A stretch of DNA of 64,000 nt from Isoetes taiwanensis (lineage: Eukaryota; Streptophyta; Lycopodiopsida; Isoetales; Isoetaceae), in the NCBI GenBank assembly GCA_021234155.1, contig JAJEKV010000034.1, forward strand, positions 10,754,697 to 10,818,696, read 5' to 3'. Each line of letters starts with the position of its first letter. Positions within the stretch are counted from its first letter, which is position 1. Under the pieces are notes generated by a model, which did no database searches, was not told the DNA's origin, and worked only from the letters and a program-made list of their open reading frames with translations. A program made the translations under genes and the position numbers. Shown one piece after another: positions 1 to 12,527 of the stretch.

Positions 1-80
<80 letters not shown>
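1..80. repeat. (CT)n microsatellite
   Basis: Uninterrupted CT dinucleotide repeat from the first base of the window. Its full length is unknown because it runs off the left edge. Confidence 0.97.
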
Positions 81-81
<1 letters not shown>

Positions 82-430
82 GCGCATGCACTTTCTTTCT
101 CTAGTGCCTGGACCCTCCTCTCTCTAGCTCCATCCCCACTTTCTCTCTCTAATGCCTGCACCCTCCTTCTCTCTAGCTCCCTCTCCACTTTCTCTCTCTA
201 GCGTCTGCACTCTCCTTCTCTCTCTAGCTCCTTCTCCACTTTCTCTCTCTAGCCCCACTCCATTTCCAACTACCCTCCTCCTTCTCTCTCTAGTTCCTTT
301 TCCACTTTCTCTCTCTAGCCCCACTCCATTTCCAACTACCTAGCTATTTTATGGTCTCTCTAGCTTTGAACCACACTTTCTAGCTACCTCAGAATCTCTC
401 TAGCCCTGGACCACTTTCTCTCTCTAGACA
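81..430. repeat. CT-rich degenerate minisatellite
   Basis: About eight diverged copies of a unit of roughly 30-50 bp built around 'ctttctctctctagc', continuing the CT repeat. Both strands are open here (SLSP-type and RERE-type low-complexity peptides), but only because of the repeat composition, so no gene is called. Confidence 0.85.
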
Positions 431-724
431 AAACGACTCATGGCACGTCAATAAGATGTGCCAACTTCTAGCACACTCAAAATACGTGGGATGAGTTGCC
501 TTTTGCTTCATTCTTATGTTCCAGCCTATTCCAAAAGCTTTTTTCGAGCCAAGCCCATCCCAAAAGAATTCTGACAGTAGCCAGAATCAAACCTCTCCCC
601 TACATGGTTGAACCCCCCAACCCCCCCCCCCCTGCCAACCACTGAGGGCGGGCATCGATTATGTTTTCTAGCCATTTCTTAATTCTTAGTAGCCCTTTAG
701 CTCTTTAATCCCCTTTCATACCTC
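431..724. other. no gene seen
   Basis: Non-coding stretch between the CT satellite and the LINE remnant. It has one poly-C run near 617-632 and no supported gene. Confidence 0.5.
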
Positions 725-1925
725 ATGGCCACTTATGTAGCCCCTTGCCCAGACCCCCACTTGGAGGGAGACATCCCTCAGCCCCAGCCCCAGCCGGCCT
801 GGGAGAACCAGGAGGAGGGACCGCCACGAAAACGACCTCGACCGGATAACAAGGACAAGGGAGAAACCACTTCCATGAGGAAGGAGGCCCGGGCGATTTA
901 TGAGCTCCACTGGGGAGACGGATGAAGCCTGCTCAGGCCTGACAATGCACCAAGCGCAGGCACAGACGAAAGCCTTGAAACAAATGGAGGAACGAATTGA
1001 GAGCAACAGAACCCGGATTGTAGGACTGGCAGAAGAGATCCAATCTTCAGCGTCCCACGTGCTGAAAAGACAGTTGGCAGAGGAGAGGCAACGGATTGCA
1101 GAGATGGAGACCTGCATGCAGCAGTTAGAAGATGGGCTTCGCTTGGCACACTATGAGAGGCAATAGGAGAAGCAGGGTCTTGCTAACCTGCGAGCTCGCA
1201 TGGACTCCCTCCTCACCACCATAGACTATGGCACAGGACAGGCAGTGTGCTGAGCAGGATACAGTGGCAAGGTTATCTCTTGCCTCAAGTCAGAAGTTGA
1301 GGGGTGCCACCATAATACGGAACATCCGAGCCGCCTTCAAAGCCACCAGGCAGAGCTAAGAACCCTACAGAGTAGGGCTGAGACACAAGATCAGGAGGTA
1401 AAGGAGCTCCAGGCAACCGTTGCCCAGCAAGGCAGGGGCCTCCATGCTAAGGTCCATGAACAATTGTGGCAATGCACGAATGAGTTGGCCATGCAGGAGA
1501 AATTTCAACAGGAGTTAGGCTCTCGACTCCAAGCAGCAGAGGCCGCAACACGGGGCCAGACAAGCTCACATGCCCAACAGCACGCAAGTCGCTAACCAGG
1601 CAAACAGACAACACCTGCTCCATCTCGAACACCACACCGCCCTTGCTATGAGCAGCCCACATACTCCAGACAACAGGCATCACCTGTTGGGACAGCCAAT
1701 GTTGCCCCGCGACTCAGTGAGCAGCAAGAGCAAGGCCGGCGATTTCATAATGTGGTGGTGCGTGGACTCCCAGAGGAAGCAAGAGAGGATCTCACCAAAC
1801 GCATCTAGGATCAGATCCTATCTTGCATGACATTTCAGACCACAGCCCACATTGTCTGAGCAAGCCGCCTTGGGGCTCAACGCACAGATCGCTCACACGT
1901 TGTCACCTTTACGATTACGACACGC
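725..1925 (+). pseudogene. LINE ORF1 remnant (coiled coil plus RRM-like end)
   Basis: Degraded first reading frame of a non-LTR retrotransposon. The start at 725 reads a proline- and charge-rich leader (GPPRKRPRPDNKDKG). Then, with frame changes and stops, comes a long coiled coil (QMEERIESNRTRIVGLAEEI, RQLAEERQRIAEMETCMQQL, and heptads to about 1540). Near 1750-1925 it reads NVVVRGLPEEAREDLTKRI and later ASRLGAQRTDRSHVV, which resembles the RNA-binding segment of L1-type ORF1 proteins. In such elements ORF1 coats the element RNA. At least four in-frame stops make it dead. The frame is broken near 1930 by another element, and the endonuclease of the same LINE family reappears at 3630. Assignment rests on pattern recognition and gene order. 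Confidence 0.6.
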
Positions 1926-1929
1926 TAAG

Positions 1930-3245
1930 TCGCGGGGAGGGCAATTTTAAGGTCGAGTAAGCAACTGGCTGGCGGTGTTGATCGGCTCCTGAAATTGAGT
2001 TCGGGGAGCCAGCCGGGGTCGCCAAGCGAACCCGAAAAATTCGCTTTGCGAACCACAAATTCGCCCAGGCGAACCCGTTATGTTGACGTGGTGCTGAGGT
2101 GGTGCTACCTGCCGGGTTCGCCCAAGTTTAACCCGAACCAGGGTAAAAATTCGAGGCGTCTTGGCAGCCACGGTGCCCAGAACCCGCGGGTTCGTGCAGG
2201 CGAACCCCGTGTCAAATATTATGAGGCGGCCTGGATCACAGGTCGCGGCTTAAAATTGCGGACTTTGGGCTCGCTGAGGTTAAAAGCGAAGGCAATCACC
2301 GGTAAGAGGCGGTCGGCTAAGAGGCGGGGGCAATCCGAAAGCAAATCAATCCAGAACCACCACATAATAACAAAACACAACCGCTCATAATGGAAAGAGT
2401 ATGATCTTGCGAAGATTAATGTCCAAGCAAAGAAAGAAGCAAAATCATCACTTTCAACATTTGAAGCAAAGAGAAGATGAAAAACAACCGAAAAAACGGA
2501 TTTAAGGATCCAAAATCCCGAGGACGGCCCGACAATTCAATGCATTCGGAGGAGGGGCCATACGGAAGGATCATAAAGAACACAAGACAAGGAAAAAAAA
2601 ATGCAAAAGAGCGCCAAATTTGGATCACGAAATGCAAGGCATGGAACGAGAGATTATGCGTAAATTAAAGAGAAAGGGCGTTAAGATTTTTTAAAGAGAG
2701 GGTGTCGGATCTCGAGACCCAAGAGCTCCAATGGCATTTGTCGAACTCCCTCTCAGAAGGGCCAATACGACCCATTTGATCGATTGGTCGAAGAAACTAC
2801 CGGATTGAAGGAAGAAACCGAAATGTGAGATGGAGGTTGGATTTGGGAAGAAAAAGGAGGATTTTTGAAGAGGAAATGTGCACGAGTTTATGCGCAGAGG
2901 GGGTTTAGAAGTTTAAACGAAAGACGGAAGGCCAAGTAGCCTAACGAGAATTAATAGATTCATCAGGGAGCCGGGTCCCGCCGGAACCATAAATTCGTCC
3001 CCGTGACCTCGGGCCGATTTGGACCTGGTTTCAGTAACCCCGTGGGTTCTGGGCACCCCTGCATCTTCTGCACTGGCCCGCCTCGCTGCCGATTCGACGC
3101 CCGGCTTGGTCTCCTAGTTCGGTTCGCCAAGTTTAACCCGCGGGTAGCGCCACCTCAAGCCATTCACGCCAACATAATCGGCCCGGCCTGGCTTAATCGG
3201 GGTGGGCGAATTAACCCGCTTGGCGGTTTGACCCAACTTCGAGCC
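1930..3245. mobile_element. GC-rich element with inverted ends, inserted in the LINE
   Basis: This block separates LINE ORF1 from the endonuclease and differs in composition: it is full of 'gcgaaccc' and its reverse. A segment at about 2076-2140 (ttatgttgacgtggtgctg... then cgcccaagtttaaccc) recurs in reverse complement at about 3115-3190 (gttcgccaagtttaacccg... then cgccaacataatcgg). The arms are diverged. The centre (2400-2950) is AT-rich with no recognisable protein. A non-autonomous DNA transposon is the simplest reading, but no target duplication could be fixed. Confidence 0.4.
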
Positions 3246-4035
3246 AATAAAGTATGATCAAGGGGCTACTCGTGATGTTGACCAGATCTTATTCCAATGC
3301 AATGTGAGTCCCGGCCAAAGAATATTTGCCTTTGTTCACTGGTAGGGGCGCCGCAGATTGGTAAGGCAAGCTTCGCATTTTTAGGCCGGCGCTTGCTGAG
3401 GTCATCGAGGGAATGCGTCAAGCTACTACAGCATCTAGAGGCCCCATTGCTATCGCATGAGAGCTGCTCCTTCGGGCCGCCACTCCTACCACGCCACGGT
3501 ACCCCCTCCGCACCTCCCCGCTCCCATTTGCTCCAACTGTTCCACGCAAATGGCCGCCGCGGACACACACACACTACTCCCCTTGCGTTTGGAACATATC
3601 ATCGTGCGTCTACATCAAATGCCAACAAATAGGAATTGTGCCTCCAAATGGTACCTTGGAACTGTCGGGGCTTCCCTTGGCAGAAAGAGGAGAGTCTCAA
3701 CTCTATTGCACCAGATATGGATCTCATTTTCCTCATGGAAACATGGGAACATGTAGGGCACAGACTGTTTGACCTCCCAAGTTATTTGCATGTCTCGATG
3801 CTCAACGAGTGCACAGCCAAGCGAGGGCATGGAGGGGTTGCCTGCTACTATCGTACAACCTTGGGGCATTCAGTCTAGCTGCACAAAACAGACAGGTACA
3901 ATCGCTACTTGTGGGTGCACGTGCATCATGACAGTGGCAGCATCCTCCTCGTGGCAACACGCTACTTTCCACATGCCGATAATACTCATTCGGGTGTGGA
4001 TAGATTTCGAGGCGAGGTTTTTTAATCCTGACAAT
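3246..4035 (+). pseudogene. LINE ORF1 end and ORF2 endonuclease (APE type) fragment
   Basis: From about 3640 the plus strand reads PWNCRGFPWQKEE, then DMDLIFLMETWE, RGHGGVACYYR, and after frame changes SILLVATRYFPHADNTHSG. These are the opening blocks of the apurinic-like endonuclease of plant L1-type LINEs (NCRG..., D-(3)-ETW, G-GG-A). The endonuclease nicks target DNA for reverse transcription. The stretch 3246-3630 has weak similarity to an ORF1 end (DVDQILFQCNVSPGQRIFAF). Coding ends near 4020 with no reverse transcriptase, so the element carries a large internal deletion joining the endonuclease to its 3' end. Confidence 0.65.
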
Positions 4036-4128
4036 AATACGCTTTCTACTCTCTTTTTGTTTGGGTCCCATAAGCCAATTGGTCTCCTTGGACGATAAAA
4101 TCTATTCTATTCTATTCTATTCTACTAA
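4036..4128 (+). mobile_element. LINE 3' end with (TATTC)n tail
   Basis: The sequence 'ttggacgataaaat' leads into 'ctattctattctattctatt' at 4106-4126. A short pentanucleotide tail after the endonuclease fragment marks the 3' terminus of the LINE. A very similar lead-in precedes the tetranucleotide tail of the SINE near 42175-42207. Confidence 0.55.
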
Positions 4129-7100
4129 ATACATTGCATTATATTAGTTATCTCTCTCTCTCTAGATTGCTTATACAAACAGTCATATCCTACTTGCTAT
4201 CCCCTCTTCCATAGACAAAATATTGCATCATGAAAAAAGAATTACAAAAACGAATCATCCTACTTGCTATCCTCAGCAAGCTTTGGGCTGCCAACGCTCT
4301 TGAACAGACACCATTCTATTCTATACTTCCATAGATATAAAAACCAAACAGGAAATATTATGCCTTCTTGTCCAATGAGTATTAGCTACGTGTTTACAGA
4401 ACATTCTACTTTACATTCTAGATTTGCGTTACATTTTATAACAATCTACCCCTTCTTGCTATTTATGTTACATTCTATAAAATTCTGCTCTTTCTTGCCC
4501 TACTGCTATGGTTTCGCCTTGCCCCTGCCATAGCTCAAGATCCGACAACAGCTCAAGATCTGCATTTCTGAAAAACCTTGCTTGAGGTCAAGATCTGTAA
4601 CTCTATCACAGCTCAAGATTGGACTGCTCAAGGTCTTTGCTACAACCAAAACCCTAAAAACTAGCCGATGCGAAAAGATAGCAAAACTCAACAAAAAATG
4701 AGCACAACTAAGCTGATGAGCAAAACTATGCCTCCAAGGCATCTCCATAGCTAAAGCAAGATAGAAAAAGAAGGTAAAATTTTTGCACAAAATATTTCCT
4801 ATTTGATTTCCACGTAACAGGAAATTTTGGTTATCCTAACATGTCAACGATGCTACCGCCTAATGCCATCGGCATGGATTCCACGCTAGGTTTCCCTAAT
4901 ACAAAACATTGCATCATGAAGAAAGAATTACCCAAAGGAAACATTACATGTAAATGGACGTGTCAAGTGTCTGTAAATGGACGTGTCGAAGTGTCTATAT
5001 AGAACTTTATGCCAGATTAAGTACATAAATAGATTATGTTTCTTGTTGGTTAAGTACTATATGGAACTTTACCCCGGATTAAGTACGTAAATAGATTATG
5101 TTACTGGTTGATTGAGTACATAGAAAATGGCTAAGTTGATGTTGGCTGTGTGCATTGCATAGTCAACATAAAGCATACACAAGCATTGACAACTTCGAGA
5201 GAAGTTCAACTTGTCAAAACATGCAAACTCATGTAGAAGCCACTTGAGCACATGAAAATAAACACCAAATTCTCAACTTGGTACGAAAGTGTGCAGAAGA
5301 AGCAACAAAAAAAACTGATAGATAATAAAGCAGCACATGAAATAACATGGGCCAGAAGAGAAATGATTAGAGGACATAAAACCGAGGTTAAGGAAGGCAA
5401 AGTCAAATATAAGGAAGAGGGGGTAAGGGTGAAGAGAAGGAATAAAAGGCAATGAATGCAGGGGGAAAGGAGAATGTCAACAGGGAGAAAAAAAAAGGGG
5501 AAAAGGAGGGGCAAAATAATGGTAATGTAAGGCATGTGAATCTAGCCAGTGGGAGGATGACGTACAGAGGAAGGGGGAATTGAAAAGAAAAAGTTGACCA
5601 ATGTTGGAGCACATGGGCAGTGTTGGGAGGCCAATGGAGGGTGGGCCAAATGGAAGGGGGTTATAATGGAAGCATGTGAGAGGGATTGGAGCAAGATCTT
5701 TGGCTCAGAAAAGGCACAAGGGGGTGAAGGGGTTTCTCAACAGTCAGGTACAAACCCACGTGAACAATAAATCCCACAAATGCTTAAACAATTCAATGTG
5801 GGGAACCCTGTCACGGGCCATTCCTACCCTTCCTGCCACCACTTAGGTTGGGTGAATAGATTTTACATTTCTTGGCTCACAACCCTAAACATAACATACC
5901 CACAATACAAACTAACCCTAAATAAAAACCCTATCTATCCCTTACCTCTTCCTTGGCAGTGCAGCAGATTCTGAAGCAGATTCCTTTGGTCAGGCTGCTG
6001 CGCATGGGGGCCTCCTTGCTGCCTCATTAATGCACACGCCTAAGACCCCATATTCCAATCTGGAAAGCCCTTGTTTGTGCCATTCTTCCCCATTGCATCC
6101 TTTTTTAATGCCCCCCTTGTAGATTTTAAAAGTAATATCGGGACCTCTGCACCAAATCCACCCTCTGCCCCGCTGGAAGATCTTCCGTTCCATGTTTCAG
6201 ACCAAATGGTGGCCATGCCTGAGCTTGACAGATATATGAAGCCGGCACAGTATGATTAAAAAACAGTCAGTAGTCTTTCATAAGTGGGTTTAGGCACTGA
6301 AACAAAGGCAACTGAAGAGGACCTGTCTCCCCCACACATGAGCAGCATGATCTATCCTCCTTTTTAAACTCTTTTAATATGCCTAAAATAATCTGCCCAA
6401 AAGTGGATAACAAGATTTAGCCCCAAGAACAAGTCATTTGGATCACACAAAAACATTCTTCGCTTCATTTTTTACTGGTTAACCTCACATGCTACATAGA
6501 CCAGCCAGTACAATCCTGGACCAATCTTCTTACTCGACAATTGTCCCAGTAAACATCAGCAATGTGTATATTATGAACCCCTACATAGTTGCAGGCGTAT
6601 CTTCCTTTAGATGATATGGCTGCTGCTCATAATACATTAATAATGCCAATAATACATAGTACAATGTGTAAGTTTCTGGCCATAGAACGAAGCAACCAGC
6701 TGGGAAGGGAATACAAGGGGACAAAATAACAATGTAGGGCCTACTCTCTCATGGAATGTGTCTAGAATCACAGGCAGGATCATGGCCTCCTCAGTTAGGC
6801 AATGGTAAAGGTGAAGAACTAAGGAGTAAAAGGTACACTTGCATTTTGAAGCCAATGCAAAAATTAAAATTAAGCTGGATGCAACGTGATGCAAGCTGGC
6901 ATGCACTCTAGACTGCCATAAACTTAGAATTACACATGGGAGTTGGGTTTGCCCAAGGCGACAAGAACATTGAAGTAAAGACAAGTAGATGTTGCCCCAA
7001 AGACATGTAGCTTTCATATTGTATTACAATGTGCAACGTCTTTGAAGACGTGAAGATGGATGACAAAAGAATGATTTTCCTGCTGCAAAAATCTTTGGTG

Positions 7101-7345
7101 TGTCTTTGGTAGAAAAAGTAGTATAGTACTTTAAAAAAGCATTCATTGCAGAGACTAAAATTGACAAAACCAAATTCTGGTTTAACTGGTGTAAGTAAAT
7201 ATCCCCATAGAAAAGGGACGTCAAAACCCAACAAAAACTCTGCCTAACATGCCAGCCATATTTTGATGCCAATGGATGGGTGGCAATAACATACCCGCTA
7301 TACAAAACTGTGGTGTACATGTGTATATTGAATATACAATCAACT
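4129..7345. repeat. non-coding, with small direct repeats
   Basis: No supported gene. A 28-bp near-identical segment (attgcatcatgaa[a/g]aaagaattac) occurs at about 4224 and 4908. At 4950-5120 two nested tandem duplications are visible: 'gtaaatggacgtgtc' twice, 22 bp apart, and an approximately 72-bp unit ending 'aaatagattatgtt' twice. 5250-5530 is purine-rich. The last part (6640-7345) is probably 3' flank or 3' UTR of the bHLH-like gene on the minus strand. Confidence 0.5.
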
Positions 7346-9108
7346 TCATACACCTTCCGCCAGAGCAGATAAAGGAATGAGACATAAGCCCTTGTCTTGT
7401 AAGGCATTAGCGTCTTCAAAAATTTTCTCATGAAGGATTCCTGGGCTGCAGAAGCCACAGCCTGCAGAGACTGCAAGGTGTCTCAGTTCAATACCTTCTT
7501 TGCTGATGCCAGTTGCCTCGAACATCTAGATATCGCAAACAAACGTGGTGAGGCCGACATATAGGATATTCTAGCAAAAGAATTTCGTTAAGAAACATGG
7601 AAACGAAGGACTGCTCTTACTTTAATCTTCATCTCGAGAGACTTCACGTAATCAATAGCGACCTCCAGCATTGCCTCCTCGTCGAGCTGCACAGCCCAGT
7701 ATCCATCACGTGAGATGGCAGTAGAGTCAAGATATGGAAAAAAAAAAAAGAAAAAAAAAAGCATCTTTTTTCTTCCTACGCTGTCCATTTTATGTTTGGA
7801 AACAATCGAAAAAAAACAACACACAGGCATTACATTATGACCGTTCGGTATCAAGTGCTGCAGAAGTTCTAACCGATGGTGCACGTCTTCTTGAGTATCC
7901 TGGAAAGGCCCAAAAAGTGGAGATTGTCAGTCATGAACAAGATAAGATTCACTAGGTTTTTTTGTTTTAAATTTTTCGCACCATTCTTCAAATCCGATTG
8001 CACTAATCATTCTCAAAAAAAAAAGAAAACAGAAGCAAATCCATAGGATTTCTTGCATGATTACATACTCGATCCAATCTACTGGTACCGTCGTCTTCAA
8101 GATCAGGATCAGGCCATTGGTTTTCATCAGTCAAGCCACCATCTTCAACTTGGACCAAGCACTGAACCAACCAAACCAAGCAAAAAGCAAGAAAAATGAC
8201 GTGAATCTACCAGTTGCAGAAGCCACTACAAATCTACCAACACCAATGGAAAACGAAATTGAAGCAATTGAATATGGCAGACCCACCTGCAGCCCACGCT
8301 CTGCACAGGCATTTACTCCTCCATGTGCACCTATTTTCCTCTTTTTTCTCTGCTGCTTTGAGCTCCGTTTCTTCCCCTCGGACGAAGATTCGCAACTTAT
8401 ATTCGATTGGCATGCATCTTCAAATGGATTACCAATTTCTTCCCTAAAAAAACTCTGTGGATCGAAAACGCTTCTGCTTTCAAGATTTTCTCCAGAATCT
8501 AGCCTTGAGCAGCGTTGTTCGGGCCCTGAAGATGCATCCGAGGCCATGGATGGGTCCTCCCTTACTCTATTCTGATGAGAAGAGGATGCATTGAACATCT
8601 CATTTGTGGCTCGCCATTCTGCGGATTGATCCAAATATGTAGTCCAACCTGATTCGGAAACCCCTGTTGCTTGCATCGATTGGTGCTGCAAAGACATGGT
8701 CGGAGAATGCGCGTTGCCATTTTTTTTTTCCGAATCCGATACGTTAAGCTGAGCGTAGCCCAAGTCTTTCTTTAGCTTGTCATCTATGGTAGGCTGCAAA
8801 CACTCCCCAGCAGCCTTTAGTGTAGAAACCGTGCTATCTGTAAAAGTATGAGGCATCGGAATAGATAACCCCTGAGTCCGAACCGCTTTGACAAATTCAA
8901 AATTATTTCCGCTGCCTGTGTTGGAATATAAACGCACAGATGAAACGCATTGGGATTCCATTTGATCTGAAGTTCGAAGAGGCAAACTCGGATTTGCCCA
9001 ATCACATGCAGGCAAAGAAACAGCACTGATCCTTGGCTTTTTAAAAGAACGCAAACCTGTGGGCATAGCTTTCACCTTCTCAGTATCAAAAACTCCATTT
9101 TCCTCCAT
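7346..9108 (-). CDS. bHLH-like transcription regulator lacking a basic region
   Basis: Five exons, all phase 0, can be built with GT-AG introns: 9108-8287, 8161-8069, 7899-7834, 7686-7621 and 7525-7346 (408 aa). The start is the first ATG of the long open frame. Exon 1 (274 aa) is Ser-rich and ends in a Lys/Arg cluster (GKKRSSKQQRKKRKIGAHGG). Exons 3 and 4 are both 66 nt, the length typical of plant bHLH helix exons. They read VHHRLELLQHLIPNGHN (helix 1 and loop) and EEAMLEVAIDYVKSLEMKIK (helix 2). Exon 5 ends with LQDKGLCLIPLSALAEG, like the GLCLMPIS tail of UNE12/LRL-type bHLH proteins. The usual RRRRERI basic stretch before helix 1 is replaced by acidic DRDTQED. It may therefore dimerise without binding DNA, or bind through the distant basic patch; that is inference. 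It is expected to act in the nucleus. Confidence 0.7.
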
Positions 9109-10690
9109 CCCGCATAATTCTTAGTTCCCAAATCTGACTAACCCCAGGACCAGTTCAACATTTTGCCGGATTGGCCTGCAAAACCAATGGAATGCACGAG
9201 CAATCAATGGTGGGTGCATGTCCTTACCACTTAATACAAAATTGGGTAATGTAAACAAAATTTGTCCTTTCTTTCTTTCTCATATCAGTAATCCAGCAAT
9301 GCAAAACAGTGCTTTTGATAAAACAGTCGATGGGAAAGGAGTAGAAATCGACAGATTTTAACATGCAAGAAGGACTATAAGAAGCCGCACGTTATGAGCA
9401 CCACGCTTAGCAACCTGACAAAGAAGCTGCAGAAAATAAAACTTTAAACAGCTCTTTGATATAACCACTCATTCTTCCAAAACAAGTTGTACATTGAATT
9501 ATTCGATTCAAGTTTTGGTGCCGCATCCTCATCACAAAGAAGCATTGCTTCACATGTATTAATATATTTAACTAGTTTTCTATTGCAACAGCCATTTTGA
9601 CCATCTGCACATACAATCAAACACAAAAGGTACCGCACCTAAGGCTCCTGTTTCTTGCCTCTATTCTGGTGAAAATGGCGCCTAACAACCATGAAAAGCT
9701 TCAAAAGCGGGCATGAATAATCATCCAAATTGGTGTACCGTTCTTCCTTTTTATTTCGCAGGTTCTTCCGTTAATTCGTACAGGGATAATTTATCTACTT
9801 CTTTGCAGATCAAAGACTCTACTGCCCATTAAAATGCACAAAAACAACAGTATAGGCTATTGAATAAGTTCTTGTGGTCACAGAAGAGCATTTTATAGGA
9901 GAAACAAAAGATGCTTGTAATAAAAATCAATCCGGTATTGCGAAAAATCAATCAATCTGGTATCAGTACAACAGAATCAAACAAGCAAGAAACTGTTGGA
10001 AAGGAATACACAAACGACTGAATGATTCTTGGAGCAAAGAAGAGATTCTAAGAAGAAATATAATTGCGGGTCCCAAATGTGCAGTATGAAGCAGAAAAGC
10101 ACGACAGAACAGAAACAAGAGAGGGGATCATGAAAGAAGAGGGAAAAAAAAAGGGACGAACCGTGTGAAGAAGCTCTTCCGGAAGACTAAGAAACGGGAG
10201 GCTGTATTCTGGCGGAGCCATAGCTGGGAGCTTGGAAGGAAACAGGAGGCGGATCGATCGGCCGGAGTTCCATAGCGAAAGAAAAAGAAAGTGCGAACTG
10301 TGCCGGCAACCGTGGTAAGCGCGGAAGGTAACGCGCCAAAAGGGAGCGCGGTAACTGCGGTAAAAGATGGTAAAGTGCGGCGGTAACTAAAGTAACGGGG
10401 TGGAGAGGTAATGAGTGTAGTGGAGATAGCGCGTATCGCATGTTGGGCAGAAGTGGCAGTGGTCACATGCGCGCGTGCAGTAACTGTTGGAGATCCCATG
10501 TGCTCCACAATGTACCACCACACTTGTGCCATGTGCCCAACATATCTACCATTTACACCCAACAACATTCCTTTGCCTTTTCTTACCCAACATCTAGAAA
10601 ATTATACCCAAATGCTTGCTATGCCCTGGATTCAGCCTAGGATGCCGATAATCCAGATTGGGAGCTGATCATCCAACTCTTGAGGGTGTC
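9109..10690 (-). promoter_or_regulatory. probable 5' leader and upstream region of the bHLH-like gene
   Basis: No coding sequence is supported. On the minus strand the 10100-10260 part is CT-rich and resembles a plant 5' UTR, and 9180-10100 is AT-rich, as expected for a leader intron. No TATA box or transcription start could be fixed. Open frames at 10128-10568 lack any recognisable protein feature. Confidence 0.3.
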
Positions 10691-11090
10691 TAGTAGCCTC
10701 TCGTAAACCACCCGTGGTGGAAATTCCTAGAGTTTCCACTATTTATTTATTTTAGGTATTTTTGAAACACGAAGTTTCTAGTGGCGCCGCTTACAGCGCC
10801 GCCACAGCTTCTACTAAAAATTTTGCAATGTCAACATTTTAAAAGAATTTCAACATATTCTTATCAAACTGTTACATAAGGTTGATCCGAAGGTAAAATC
10901 GGATCATAAATCTATCACTGAAGGATCAGAGTCTTCTGATCAGAAGACAAAATAACCGAAGGCAGGATGAGGCTATGGAATAACCGAAGACAGGGCAAGG
11001 CAAAATAACCAAAAGAAACTTGTGGCAGTTCGGATCTGCACTCCAGCAACAACTCCTCTTTTACCTGAAGACGCGCCGTGAAGAAATATA
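10691..11090. other. no gene seen
   Basis: Non-coding. A short imprecise repeat, 'ataaccgaaggcagg' then 'ataaccgaagacagg' then 'ataaccaaaag', lies at about 10950-11015. Confidence 0.4.
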
Positions 11091-11315
11091 GTTCGAATTT
11101 CTAAGTTTGCCAATGAGTTCAGAGAACGTAAATGTTTGGATGCGCGAATCAATACGAGCTTTATTGCTCTTATCCCTAAGATGGATTATCCTAGCTCCTT
11201 CTCTAACTATGGGCCTATCTCTTTGTCTAATGTTATTTATAAGATAATTTCAAGTGCTATTGCTGCAAGATTGAAGAAGATCCTTGACTGTATCATCAGC
11301 AACTCCCCGCAGTGA
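11091..11315 (+). pseudogene. LINE reverse transcriptase fragment
   Basis: The plus strand reads INTSFIALIPKMDYPSSFSN, then GPISLSNVIYKIISSAIAAR and LKKILDCIISNSPQ. This is the conserved opening of the L1-type reverse transcriptase palm (xFIxLIPK...RPISLxNVxYKxxxxxxAxRL). Only about 70 residues survive and sequence identity ends abruptly at both sides, so it is a dead fragment. Confidence 0.75.
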
Positions 11316-12527
11316 GCTTGAAATGCCTGCAAGCTCCACTCCTCACAGCTGAAAGCAACAGATTCTTGGTAACATATTCTTGGTAGCAAAAAAGAACAGA
11401 GCATTCCGGAACAAACAGAAGATTCCCTGTTTTGTCAAGAACATCGCATTTGGGAAGAAAGGAAATACTTCCAAGATGTAATGAGGACCCAGAAGGGACA
11501 TAACCCCCCTTTTTTGCTAGGAACATGAAACTCGATGCATGTGTAATCCGTCATCTATTTCTGCCATATCTGGCGTCATATTCCATTTCCGCCGTATCTG
11601 CAGCACAACAAGGTCTGGTAATGCATACGATGGAAAAAAAAGTTCATGCAAATCAAAAAAAGACTCCATATACAGAGAACGCCATGCTTCACGACCTTAG
11701 AAACTGTAAAATCTGCTCAAACGCCTCAACGATCTGAGAGATCGCCATCGCCAAACCTCCAAAGCTCCTCCATAGCTGGAAAAAAAAAAATAGAAAAGAA
11801 ATGGGACGCACGGAGTTTCCACCTACTGGTGGATCACGGCTAGGAGCCGCCTGGTTTCCGGTGGGAAACCGGCAGTGCTACCGCTCATGATGGCACCGTT
11901 GTCGATTTCTGCCAGAAACCCCTCCAACCAGGCGGTTCCCTAGCACATAATCTAGCTATGGCTCTTGGTAATTCTATTGTGGGCGAGAAACCTCGCCTGC
12001 CAGTTAAAGGGTTCGTCTCTCTTCCTCGCCCATTACCTCAGATAAACGGAAGGAAATGGGCTCTGAGGGGAGGTGAACCCCTTCATAAACTACTTCTCCT
12101 TAAACCTTTTAGGAATATGATTCAACTGAGAGGGTGGAAAGACATATGATCCAAATGCATCAAGCAAGACAAGTCAGCGTACGTCTTCCCTTAAGTATCA
12201 ACGGTCATAAGCAAGACACAAGAAAATTTCACAATCGCGACCGGTTGACGAGATGCATAGCTCAAGGCACGATCTCGCGCATCCATATGGCATCCATGGC
12301 AGATCCCAATCGTCCAAGAAGAATATCTTGTGGAGTATGTCAATTCCTCATCATCGGGGCAACCGTGATGATGGCATACAAGCTTGCAATAGTTACAACA
12401 CATTCTGTAGTTGCATTTTGGTATGTTAGTTTTGTTAGATTTTAAGTTCACGACAATTAAGGCAACCAAGAAGGTAAATTCACTATACTACCTAAACTGC
12501 TTAGAATAAATATGCTTACTATATTCT

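Noticed and set aside
152-343. Open frames on both strands over the CT-rich repeats
   Set aside because: Low-complexity peptides dictated by the repeat; no start context, homology or domain.
3266-3632. Overlapping 100-codon frames on both strands before the endonuclease
   Set aside because: No domain apart from weak ORF1-like pieces on the plus strand; treated as part of the LINE remnant.
10128-10568. 146-codon minus-strand frame upstream of the bHLH-like gene
   Set aside because: Composition fits a CT-rich leader and GC-rich promoter; no homology or domain visible.
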